A stretch of 64,000 nucleotides of DNA, taken from Cryptomeria japonica (lineage: Eukaryota > Streptophyta > Pinopsida > Cupressales > Cupressaceae). Shown here in pieces: positions 47,825 to 59,034 of this stretch (the stretch's first letter is position 1; each line of letters starts with the position of its first letter). The notes beneath the pieces were generated by a model. The model did no database searches, had not been told where the DNA came from, and saw nothing but the letters and a program-made list of their open reading frames with translations. The position numbers and the translations under genes were made by a program. The DNA lies in assembly GCF_030272615.1 (NCBI RefSeq), contig NC_081415.1, forward strand, positions 267,356,425-267,420,424, read 5' to 3'.

Positions 47825-48310
47825 CATGGATTTTTCTATTCATCCTTTTGTTATCAATTTGGTAGAGGGCAATTATGATTCTTGGTGAAATGGCATCCTC
47901 ACACATCTCAGGTGGCTAGATCTTTTGCCTTATTTGTATGGACTCATACTTGAACCAACCACATCAGGAGGTAGATCAGCTTGTGGTAATATCATAGACC
48001 ATGTTGTTGTAGGAGACCATCATATCTCTCCATTCCCAATGGATCTTGCAATAGATAGTCTTCTTCCCCGTGCATATGCAGATTGTATGCCCTTCGATAA
48101 TGATACTTTAGAGGAGCTTGAGAATATCACATTTCTTGCATGTTTCAATGGATCAAAGACCTATCTTCGTGTTCCTACCCCTCACATTGAGATCCAATCT
48201 CAACCATCTTCATCTTTTGTTTTTCTTGATGACTTTGGCACTAGAACATGCATAGCCCACATTGATTCAATGCAGCAAGACATTAGTATTCTAGACAAAA
48301 CTACCTGAAC
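47825..48310 (+). pseudogene. Copia-like gag remnant
   Basis: Starting from ATG at 47825: FSIHPFVINLVEGNYDSW, an in-frame TGA, then NGILTHLRWLDLLPYLYG. This is the LEG.NYDSW..+..L...L pattern found at the N-terminus of plant copia gag. The next part (47925-48308) is open with GGRSACGNIIDHVVVGDHH and LVFLDDFGTR-like strings but no recognisable domain. No zinc knuckle, protease or pol was found to 49053. ORFs at 47527-47790 and 48705-48971 are unsupported. Confidence 0.6.
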
Positions 48311-49067
48311 AGACATCATCATTGTTTGCAAAATCTCATATTGCAGATTTGGAGGATTATTTTGAGGACATTCATCTCCTCTTTGTTGATAGCCACATTA
48401 GTGTTGTCGGCCCATCTTCATTGCCCATGAAGCTTGTTCTTCATCACCCATGAAGCTTGTTCTTCATCAATTTTTGTAGAATCCTGATTTGTCACCTCCT
48501 ACATTGATTGGGCATGTACCTGATTGGTTTGGGGCATCATCATCTTTCATGGACACAACAACATTTGAGCAGTTTCCAAAGGCACATAGTATTTGGATTT
48601 GGATTTAGATTCCCACTTCTTCTAGTTTATGGGAGTGACTTCTCCTATCTCCAATAGATCTGTTTCTTCCTAAGGTGAGCGATGTTGTTTGTAGATAGTC
48701 CATCGTGTTTTGTCTGCAAACTTTCATCATTGGCACAAGAGCTACTTCTTCATTGGGGGGATTACTATCCTCATTTTCTCTCTCTTATCGGGGAGACATT
48801 CATTGTACTATTGTGATCAAAGCAGTCCTAAGGGTTCACATTAAGTCCTTTCCTTCTTTCACTAGTGCATTTATTGTATTTTCTCTGTTTTTGAGAGGAG
48901 TTTTCTCCCATTGGGTTTTTCTCCTTTTCTTTGTTTGTGAAAGTTGCGTTGGTTTGTACATAAGTCCCTGATCAAGCCTTTGTTGTCAGGACTCATTCAT
49001 GCATGCGTTTTACATTCATCTTTAGCTTTTTTAGCTACTCCCTAAGTTAATCTTGGGGGGGTCAGGG

Positions 49068-49486
49068 TGTTGAAGTAATTAGGACATTTTATTTAATTAT
49101 TTCATTAATTAGGTCCTTTAATTACTTTTTCACATAAGCTAAACTTCGGTGCTTTTTTATCTAGAGTTATGCTTTTCTATCTCAAGTTCACTTAATGGAA
49201 CTTTAGTTTAGTTGTAGTTGACCTTTATTTAACTCCTCTTTGTTTTTCTTTAGTTCTCCTAATTTTAGGATCAAGGCATCTCTTGCTTTCTATAAAGAAA
49301 GTCTTTATGCATTGTAATAAATAATCGTTTGTGCAATCAATATAGAATTCTCAGGTTGTTATTGAGCATGTTATCTTTGCTTGATCTCTTTTGTGTGACA
49401 AATGTTTTGCTTGTAGATGATTCTTGGCTCCTGTGGTTGTATCATCAACTACTACATAGTATCAAAGTTCAATCTTTGCTCCTACA
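49068..49486 (+). repeat. 3' LTR of the plus-strand copia-type element
   Basis: 419 bp beginning TGTTGAAGTAATTAGG directly after the polypurine tract and ending CCTACA before ATAAG. Confidence 0.92.
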
Positions 49487-49735
49487 ATAAGAAGGTTGCA
49501 GAAATGACTTCTTGAATGATCAATAAAGTGCCTGGACAGTCTTAATGTTGCTGCATTTCCCAACGTTCGAGAGCTAGAATTGTTGTTGGCACTAAACAGA
49601 GCCTCTAGTGCTGACCAGTCTTCTAGTGCCAATAACTTTAAAGCTAATCTCATTCTCAGAGGCACAAAATTGGCTTCTTGTTCGACAAGACCAACTTCCT
49701 CATTTGGAATTGAAGACAAAGTTTGCACCATATAA
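49487..49735 (-). other. Minus-strand ORF cut by the copia-type element, possible host coding fragment
   Basis: An 89-codon ORF (49462-49731) with a globular-looking product (VPLRMRLALKLLALEDWSAL, then RHFIDHSRSHFCNLL) runs into the element at its target site; a stop precedes its ATG closely. Composition is Leu/Ala/Ser-rich and unlike the AT-rich chance ORFs. No domain or convincing splice acceptor was found. It may be a gene fragment on the same strand as 45021-45179, or chance. Confidence 0.25.
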
Positions 49736-50188
49736 CATTAGGCATCATGTCTATTTGAACAAATTTTAGCTAAGTTACTAGTTCAGGTTCATACACGGAT
49801 TCGGCAAAATCAAAAATTGAACCTTGGTTGTTAAATGGTAAAACATTTTCAACGGTGCTGGTGAAGACAATTCTAGTGGTGGTCAAACCATTGGGACATG
49901 TTTGGTCTTAGTCAAACCACAACCATTTCTTAGGACTAGCAATCCCTTTGAAATGCTGGAAGCCGAGAAATGAATAAGGGCAGAAAATGCAAAGGAAAAT
50001 CCATCTCCATTGATCTTGCCTCCTTATACCAATAGTCCTTAGGGACACATCTCTTGCCCAAAATGACCTTGTCCCTTATAGGGCACGTTCTGGGGATGCA
50101 AGGATAGGTAGGAAATGTCCCCACCCTATTCCTTTTTTTGTCAAAATTTAAGAAACATCCTCAAAATGTCAAAAAAATTGTAGGGTAC

Positions 50189-53100
50189 TGTTGTGACGTA
50201 TTCACACATCACCCCATTGCAAATGAGAACCCCCACTTTGGTTCAAGTTCTAGTGTTCTTTAGCATGTCGTCTCTTGTGAATTTGAATGAGTAGGGTCAA
50301 TGTCATCATCAATCCGATTGATCAAAGCTTATGGTAGCAAACCATTAAATAGAAGAGGTCAAGTTGAACGAGAATAGAAAGAAGTTTGATGAAGGGGTCC
50401 CTTAGATCAAGTTCCATCAACTATGCAAAGCCTCCTTCGTCATCAGAGTGGTCTGATTGCACTTCATTAGTCTGATTGCACTTCATTAAGATGCAGGTTG
50501 CAGGGGAGAAATTTGGCTAAGAACATTAAAATTTCCAATTGCCCCTCCCTAGGAGCGAATTCCACTTCCATTGCTCCTTCCTAGGAGCGAAATCTGCTTC
50601 CTTGGCTCCTTCTCAGGAGTGGAATTCCTCTCCAATCCTTCTAAGAAATCTAAAACTCCCTTTGGTCATCATATGATGTCTTTGTTCGAGCAATGAATTC
50701 AATCCTCAACCAGCAACCTTGAACTTGGCTAAGTACAAGGTCATTTCCTTTGCTCCCTCTCAGAAGCGAACTTGACTTTCCTTTGCTCCCTCTCAGGAGC
50801 GAACTTGACTTCCTTTGCTCTTTACTAGGAGCGAATTTGGACTTCCTTTGCATATTTAGGGCAATGAACAAATCTAAAGCCTTCAACATCGTTTTTATCA
50901 TTAAAAGGATCAAGTTCTTGGAGATTTTTGACAAAGGAAAGGATGGAGATGGTAATATGAAGTGACTTCCTTTGCTCCCATTTAGGAGCAAAATTTACTT
51001 CCATTGCTCCTCACTTGGAGCGAATTTCTCATCCTTTGCTCCTTCATGAGAGAGAAGTTGCTTCTAAGGTCTTCCTTGAAGGAAATTTGACACATCTACT
51101 CTCATGGATGGCAAAACACCAAGACATGAGTTGATGAAACAAACTAAGCGATGAATATGAAGTTCACTTCCTTTGCTCCCCTTTAGGAGCGAAATTTAAT
51201 TCCACTGCTCCTCATTTGGAGCGAATTTCTCTTCCTTTGCTCTTTCATGAGAGCAAAGTTGCTTCCAAGGTCTTCCTTGAAGTATGATACATCTACATGC
51301 ATGGATAGCAAAACCCCAAGAGATAAGTTGAAGGTATGAAGAGACAAATTAACAGTTAGATGGTGGATGAAGTTCATTTCCATTGCTCCCTCCTAGGAGC
51401 GAAATTCACTTCCATTGATCCCTTTTAGGAGCGAAATTCATTTCCATTGCTCCCCTTTAGGAGTGAATTGCCTAACCACGCCCAGCAACACATACAAACA
51501 CATTTGGCGCCAAAAGTTGAATTCAAAAGGGAAAATGTATTAAGTGATTGACAAGTCAGCCTTTTAAACAATAATGATTTTTTTTGCAATTCCTTACTAA
51601 GTTGGCTTTGATAACTAAGAGACGCACCTTTTCCTTAGACACCTATAAAAGGGCATTCAAAATGTTCATTTCAATCATTATTTTAAAGCAAATTTCTTCT
51701 CTACAAAAGCAGAGCAGCGAATTCAAAAGGCAGAGCAGCGAATTCGATAACAAGGTGAATTTGTTAATAAGGGCAGCAAATTTGATCATTGGTGCAGCGA
51801 ATTGGGGCAGATATAAGGCAAGTTCAGTCATCCACCTTCAGCACACCAGCAAATTCCTAAGCACTATCAGACATATCTTTGGATCAGGTGCATCAATTCA
51901 GGGTTAAAATTGTCCAAATCAGACAAAATCAGAACACATAAGGAATGAAAGATGGATGAAATTAGGTATATGTTATGTGTGTTTGATACCTATTTGTTGG
52001 TTTTGCAGGTGGTAAAGGAGGAGATCAAAAGGGGGTAGATTGTAGGAAGATCAGCACAGATTTCCAAGGAGGAAATTTCTACATCAAGGTCAAGGTCCAG
52101 GATACAAGGAAGATGCCTTCAAGAGGAAAGATTTCATCAGCAAGCACCAGGGTATCAAGGAAGGTGACTTCACAAGAAGGATTTTGAGGTATTCAAGAAC
52201 TCTCATTGCATCGTGATGACATGAAGAGGTCAAGACCCTGAAGTGTAAAGGAGAGATCATACAATCATCTCAAGGCAAGATAAGCAAGCAAAGATAGAGG
52301 ATTGACTTGACCATAACAATGCTTCCCATCATCGTCACCACATTGAGCGAACTTGAGATGTTGAGCATCAAGAGACATTGCTCAATACTCATTCATGGTA
52401 ATGAATCAGGTCTACAGGTGCAAGTTGAGGTGGCATCTTAGTCATCATTCAACCAATCAAAAGGTTCCACATCAGCATGTTCAGATGCAATGCACCTGAC
52501 TAGTCCATGAGGGCACAAACTTCAATGTACCTAACCCTGTTTTCTATTGGTTCACATTCAACATTGAACCTAAATGTAATTTTCTCATTGGCCAGAGGGA
52601 GTTGTTTTAACAAACCCTAATTAGGGTTTCTATCTTGTAATCTCAGCCATTGATTGTGAATCAATCTGAGCCATCCATTGTAAAGAGAGCATAATAAAAC
52701 ACTCACTCTTCTCATTTGTAAAGGTCAATAGTTTTGGAAATAGTGAATAGTTGATAGATGGTAGATAGCAGCTAGAGTAGACTAGGAGGAGAAGGCAGAA
52801 ATTGTTGCCAAAGTGGTAAACAAATTTCCTATTCATTGATGTTATGGTGGAATATGTTGTTTCTTTAAAAGTGCATGGTTTCTTGTTGGATATTCATGTT
52901 AGATGATAAGTAATTAGATGGATGAAAGGAGTTGTGAATGATTAATGATGAAATTCGTTTATCCACACCACTAGCAATTTGCTGATTGTAAGTTTGCCTT
53001 GTGTGGTCAACTATAATTCTCAATGAGCTTAACTTCAATTGCTATTCACACTTGGATATGCATTGCCTTGGTGATGTCTTTGTTGTTGATAGTAATTTGA

Positions 53101-53498
53101 ACATCACGTGCCTACCTTAGGAGATCGCACTAGCTTTGTAAAGTTGTTCGTTGATGGCGAAGCGAAGCTTGGTTGAATTTCATCTAATTGTTCATTGTCT
53201 CTTGCATTCTTAAGAGTAGCGTAGTCTTCCTAAACCCATCTCTTTTGCCTCATTTTTACTCACAAGTAATTAGAATCTAAGTTCCAGCAATTCAAGTATT
53301 CAATGTAAGTCCGCTTGGATGACCAGCAATCACATCAACCACTGTGCTTATCCACATGTCGTGACCCAACATTTGGAACCTTGGAGTTGTCTCATTTGAT
53401 CGCGAAGCATAGCATTTGAGAGACTTTGATCAAGAGAGGATAAGATACTTTTGGGTATTTTATTCTATGTTTGATTGTGCCTAAAAAACACATTAACA
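50189..53498. mobile_element. Solo LTR C (about 3.3 kb)
   Basis: Begins TGTTGTGACGTATTCACACA and ends CATTAACA. Flanks are GGTAC (50184-50188) and GGTAT (53499-53503), a 4-of-5 target-site duplication, and removal of the segment restores a continuous tandem unit there, which independently supports the limits. No primer site, polypurine tract or polyprotein motif was found inside. ORFs inside are short. The type of start is common in long gymnosperm gypsy LTRs to my recollection. Confidence 0.7.
50545..51470. repeat. Interspersed TTTGCTCC..AGGAGCGAA units in solo LTR C
   Basis: About a dozen copies of a 25-35 bp unit containing CCTTTGCTCC and, a few bases later, its near-reverse complement GGAGCGAA occur in five clusters (50545-50640, 50745-50840, 50965-51055, 51170-51255, 51370-51470). 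Each unit can fold into a small hairpin (GCTCC..GGAGC). Confidence 0.75.
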
Positions 53499-53860
53499 GG
53501 TATGTTAGGGAAGGGCTAGCTGTCCCCAAGATGGGCCATGTCTCAAGGAAGCCGAGAAATGAATAAGGGCAGCAAATGCAAAGGAAACTTCATCTCCATT
53601 GATCTTGCCTCCTTATACCAATAGTCCTTAGGGATCCTTATGCCAATAGTCCTTAGGGACACGTCTCTTGCCCAAAATGACATTGTCCCTTATAGGGCAT
53701 GTTTTGGGGATGCCAGGACGGGTAGGAAATGTCCCCACCATGTTCCCTTTTTTGTCAAAATTTAGGAAACATCCTCGAGATGTCAAAAAAATTGTAGAAT
53801 ACAGAATACGTCAGGGAAGGGCTATCTGTCCCCAAGATGGCCATGTCTCAAGGACGGCAA

Positions 53861-56800
53861 GCCATCCTCTAACATACCCAAGGGCATTTTAGTTACTTCC
53901 ACAAAAAAAGAAAAAAGAAAAAACTTTCAATGTTTGTTTGGTCCATGACATGCCCATCTAGGATTTACAAAAAAAATTATAAATGGTGTATGTCATGAAG
54001 ACCTGTATGGTTTTGAAGATCTTAATTTGGGCTTGGTTGGGGGTGGGGGACTTAGCCCCTTGACCCCACCATGTATCGCAACAAGGGATGCGCTAGGGGC
54101 ACTGCCCACAAAACACATGACAGGAGCTGCCCTCGAAACCTACAAGGGGTACAGCCCATTGACCCTGCTGCCCCCAAACCCCCATCAAATTATAAGTCTA
54201 ACTAAGTAATAGACCAAGGTTAAATCATGATCATAAAACCTACAAAATAGATATCCCCTGTTGCAAATCTTTGCATCTTCACAATCAAATCCACAATCTA
54301 GGATTATATTGTTTCATGCATTGGACAACTTGTTTAGCATACAAGGCCTACCATAGACAAAGTTGGCATGCTACATTCATTATACTATTGAATATAAGTT
54401 AAGTCATAGTTGGCAAGAAATGCTATTTTCATAATGCAAAAATGTGTCAATCACGCCCTACATAGACAACTTTAGAACAATCCCATCTAGTAGTCTCACA
54501 ACTAAGATCAAATGGAACGTAACCAATTCTCTTTTTACTTATCATTCCTCTTTGTTAATGAGTTTGACAACAAAACATGAAATCTTGAAGGCTTCAAGAA
54601 AACTTTAATAATAAATTCCCCATTTGAATATGCACACCAATTAGGCATGTCTTTATTAACTCATGCTCATATGTATATAAAGAACATTATAATTCCTAAT
54701 TAATTACCCATGCCCACAAAGGTTCTATAATGTCTAATGGATGCTTTATCAATGTTATCAGATGAATCTTTGAAATTTCCTTAAAATTTAAAAATTTCAT
54801 TATATTTTAAAAATTTCCTTTTTTAAGTCATCCACTAAAAATTGGCCAAAAAAATCCCCATATCGGAATCACATCACCCTATTGCCTACCACCCCCATAC
54901 CGAAAACTTGAGGAGCATAGCATTATATTAATTGCTAGGGGCTTCTATATCTACAACTCTTGCCATGAAATTGGTAGAAGGTGGGATCTAAAAGCACACT
55001 CGTGGACAGCATGATTAGGGGCTTCACCACAATTTGCTAGACCAACAACACAATCACAAGCTGCACTTTTCGGTTCATAAACAAGGCCAAAATTGAAAAT
55101 CATTAACAATGTTTCTAAGGCATTAGAATGTGGTGTCTTTAAGGAACTTTTGTTTCCAGCAGTGGCACAGCGGGATGCCACAAAGAAAATTCAACAGTGG
55201 AAACAATTACAAGCAGCTAGAAAAAGTTTTAAAATTTAAAAGGGATCTTTTTCAGATAGGTTTGCCTTAGCTCTATCTAGGTCCTACTAAATGGACCCAA
55301 AACAAGGGCTTTTCAGCAAGAAACCCATAACAAAATTTTAGCACTACTTTGGTGTGAAGATTTTGTCGAGTCCAACGTGGTGTTTGGCACTAACTCTTTT
55401 TTGGGGCTAGAATCAATTTTGGCACTGAACCTATCTTTTGTGGGAGCATCTAAAACCTTTCAAGCCTCCAAGATTCAAAAAATTTCCAAGCTTATCCTTT
55501 ATGGGCCAGATATATATAGGCATTTCTTTCTCCTACATATATTCACCAATGTTACTAGGTACGTAGTGTCTCGGCCCCAAACCCAGACTTGCCCCCCAAC
55601 CACCCCAAATGGATCTAGAGGCCTAGTTCCAAAGAAACCCAAGGCAAGCCTTGGTTGTACTCAATAGATTTTTAAAACTCCTACAATTAATTTTGAAATG
55701 CTTGAAGTAAAGCAATATCAAGGTTACGAAACTCAAGGCATTGTCACAAAAGTTTGCACCCTTGCTGAGCTATCAACTCAACAACCTTGTGAAACATGGA
55801 AACAACCCCAAAGTGTGGGACCATGCACAAAGGGGTTGAATCTCTGGAGAAGGCAGACTTCCTTCTTAATCCAAATGAAGGTGTTGAACCAACTCAACAC
55901 CCCAAATTCTACTTCTAAACCTATCCTAACAGCTCGCAAAAAAAAAGGGAAGAAGAAAATGCTAAAATAAAAGGAGGTGATGCACCAAGATAAGAGATGT
56001 TCCTCTCCCCACCCAAAATGACACAAAGAATCAATTGAAATACCCTAGAGATGCACAAACTTCAATTGCATGAACGACCTCAATGCATGTATGGAGGGTT
56101 GAATGTCAAAGGAGAGAAGATTTCCCACAAGTCACACTCAGAAACAAATTAACACAGCATATATGTGAGAGAAGAGCCACAAAACATACACCTATGATGA
56201 AGGTAAGGAAGCGTAGATAGCATGCATAAGTTGAGGAAGGCAAGAACGATAATTTTAATTCATTCAAAGGCCAATGGCCAAACTTACAGTTGCAGAAATG
56301 AAAGAAAATATACAAGTCTTCAAGACAAATGAAAGAGCAAAGAATAACTCAAGCCAACCAAGAGAGAACCCTTTACAATGAGGCTTAACAGCCTTTATAT
56401 AGCAAACCGGTCACAAGGAAGAGACCAATGGCCAAGGAGGGGAAGCCTTGACCCCTTTGTGCATAGAGGAATGCCAGTCAGGCAAGGCAGGGAAGTGCAC
56501 AAACCTGCTATGGTGTACATGCAAGCAACCCGGCCATACCTTGACAAGGCAATCCCAGAAGAAAGTACTTTTAGAAGGTGGATTGCCTGACATTCCAAAG
56601 TCAAAGCATGCAAGTCTTACATGAAGGCCATCAAGTAACCATAAATACGCATGGCCCTGTACTCCACTTGATGGCAATCCTGCAAAAGCATTAAATGCAC
56701 CACTGTAGCTCCATGAATGAAAGTGTACAAGTTGCAAGGGTTGGTGGAGCATTAAAGACTTTGAGTGTTGATCACGCCATCTAGAAGTGTTGCAAGTTGG

Positions 56801-57653
56801 AAGTCGGAAACTTGGATTTCCGGGTTTGGCAAGAATTGGGAAACTTGGGTTTCTAGGTTTGGAAAGAATTGAGAAACGACTTGAGAACTTCCGCCTTCCG
56901 ACAAGATGACACTTAACATTTCATGATTCCATTGGTTTTGTCCTTGATCAACTAGGGCAGTGTTGGTCCATGGAACATATCTCTGATCGGTTCTCGCTAA
57001 TGGACCAAGGGTATCATAATTTGACAACATTTTGGTGACTTCTATGGGATGCTTGCCTGCTAAGCATGGAATCCAAAAGCCTTAAGCATTCATTGGGCAC
57101 TGAGTCATAGGAAGGACCCAGCAACATTTGTGTGCCAATACTTGGAGGGAAGCTGGAAACTAGAGCATGCACCCTCTTAAGGAGAATGCCGCAAGTGCAA
57201 AAGCACTTACGAAAGAAAAAACAACCTCTAATCTAATATTTACATTGCTTTATATGGAAAGGAGCTTAAACAAAGCCATTGAATGGCTTATCAAAATAGC
57301 TGCCTTTGCTGACCAACTTCCAATGCTCTTCATGCTTGTGGACAACCAGCCAGAAAAAGAAAAATGATAGGCACCCAACAAGCTGTTGGGATGCCCCCCA
57401 AAGATTGAGAATAATGAAGCTCTCCCACTTTTGAACTTTATCTTCTTGAGATGAATGGGAAAACTAAAACTGCTCTCCTTGACGCTCAAGTTCATGCTAA
57501 GAGGTAAGCATGACTAGGGAAAACTTAAAGATCTCAATTTGTGTCAAATGCTAATCAGACACCCTGTTGAAAATGTTGAATCAAAGCAAGCAGCCTTGGA
57601 TTCAGTGCTATGCTTTGATGCTTTGATATCTTGTTGGCTAGCAAAGGCTAGCA
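53861..57653. other. Unresolved repeat-derived DNA, no confirmed gene
   Basis: Scattered ORFs at 54027-54209, 54951-55181, 55377-55667, 55698-55970, 56378-56752 and 56752-57030 have no recognisable domain. 56752-57030 (minus) contains a tandem of two 30-bp pieces coding VSQFFPNLETQ/VSQFLPNPEIQ. GC-rich stretches at 54030-54190 and 56380-56760 suggest LTR remnants, but no paired ends were found. Confidence 0.35.
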
Positions 57654-58476
57654 CTAATTGTTGGAATTTATTTGTCGTTGATGTCGAAAGTTCATTTTGA
57701 TGTGCTTTGATTTCTTGTGTGTTTAAGATGTTTACTAGCCTGTTCAACTACTTTGTGTGTCTGTTGGAGCTGTTTGAGTATTTGATTAAGCAAGGTGTGT
57801 GCTTACATGGTCCTATGTCAGCTGCCTATGTGGTAGCCAAGTCAGATCAATTTAACATCATCAGTTCTTTTGCTTCGTATTTACTTTTTTTTCAGGAGCT
57901 ATTTCGGTCAATCATTTGATTCTCTAATGCATAGTGGTGGCGGCAGTTTTATTTTGTATCTGACGGTTGTCAGTTTTTAGTCGATATTTAAGGCATGACT
58001 TTGGTGGAGTTTTTATTTGAAAATCAAATTGAATATACCTGAGTACGTTTTGTGGCAGGCAGTGCAAAAATTTGTTATTGGACTATTAATTTGAAAAAGG
58101 GCTGATATCTTTTGGGAAATAGCTGTGTTAAATGGAACACGATGTTGTGATTATTTGAAAAAAAAAAATTGGTTCAATAATTCATTTTGTTCCACCTGAA
58201 GCGTTGTAGTGGAGTTTCTTTTAAATGTGTCATCGGTGAAGAAAGGCGGTTACAACAGCCATAAACTAAATGGTCTGGAGGTGTTTTAATTATTTTCGAT
58301 TCCTTCTTGGAATCGATTATTATTTGTTTGCTGTGTGGAGAGTGTAATGGTGCATTTTAAAAATAAATAAATTTCTTCCAGCCGTGTGTAAAAATTCCTT
58401 TCTTCTTTGGCATCGAATTGGTCTTAATTATTCTGCCGCCAGACTTTATGTGGTGTGCGTAGTGGATAGTTGGACA

Positions 58477-58620
58477 CAGTGTTCCACGGGCGTCCGGGAC
58501 GGGGGGACGGGGGGACGAGGGGGACGCGTCTCGGGGACGGGGGGACCAAGGGCCTAAATTTGGGGACGGCGGGGGGGACGGCGGGGGGACGGCGGCGGGG
58601 GGGTGGCGGGGTGGTGGTGC
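58477..58620. repeat. Left (3') terminal region: TIR plus GC-rich GGGACG array
   Basis: After the 14-bp TIR, about eight GGGACG motifs in variable spacing run to 58600, interrupted once by AAATTT. Such clustered subterminal motifs are where hAT transposases bind (family knowledge). G runs here could form quadruplexes. Confidence 0.8.
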
Positions 58621-59034
58621 TCATATATATACATATAGTACTTGAAAAACTAGTTTTGAAAAGATGTATAACAGTATAACAGTATAAGAATTAGATTTCA
58701 AATGAAACTATAGGAAATACCAAGATTACTTAGATTAGTGATACGTAACTAATTGCTAATTGCTAAAACTAAAAGTAAATAAAATTTGACAAATGAAATT
58801 GTCAAATTGGAGATTTCTCATTTCTATCATATGAATATCGAAAAAGGAAAACGAAAAATATGAATATCTGATGCCATTGCAAAGTCTATAATAATAAAGA
58901 TGATTACATGATTCATCATTACAATGAGTAGCCAAATACAAACACGTGTAGCAATAGCATTACAAAAGAGACGAGTCAAATACAAAATGACAAAACTGAA
59001 AAGTGAAAACTCAAACTGTAGCTAATGGAGGCCT
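58621..59034 (-). other. 3' untranslated part of the hAT element
   Basis: AT-rich stretch between the transposase stop and the GC-rich end. The small ORF 58756-58941 is unsupported. It presumably holds the transposase poly(A) site, which I could not pin down. Confidence 0.5.

Larger units (their letters stand above)
46620..49486 (+). mobile_element. Complete non-autonomous copia-type element (2.87 kb)
   Basis: 5' LTR 46620-47043 and 3' LTR 49068-49486 begin TGTTG and end CTTACA/CCTACA. Perfect target-site duplications ATAAG lie at 46615-46619 and 49487-49491. Primer site TGGTATCAAAGT (47044-47055) abuts the 5' LTR, and TGGGGGGGTCAGGG (49054-49067) abuts the 3' LTR. The 2-kb interior has only a gag-like remnant, so movement depended on another element. 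Near the LTR end a second primer-site-like string is embedded (see findings). Confidence 0.92.
49959..53860. repeat. About 310-bp tandem duplication, first copy split by solo LTR C
   Basis: The sequence from GGAAGCCGAGAAATGAATAA to ATGTCTCAAGGA occurs twice: unit one is 49959-50188 plus 53504-53546, unit two is 53547-53860. Within unit two a 25-bp piece (CCTTATACCAATAGTCC..) is doubled at 53611-53635 and 53636-53660. The ORF 53668-53892 spans it without known homology. It resembles a fragment of some LTR, not identified. Confidence 0.75.

Noticed and set aside
51505-51530. TTTGGCGCCAAAAG as a tRNA-Asp-type primer site within solo LTR C
   Set aside because: Only TGGCGCC matches; the following bases do not fit, and flanking structure supports a single LTR.
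58490-58620. G-rich run as a possible assembly artefact or vector sequence
   Set aside because: It lies inside matched TIRs and 8-bp duplications, and the other end has the same motif type, so it belongs to the transposon.
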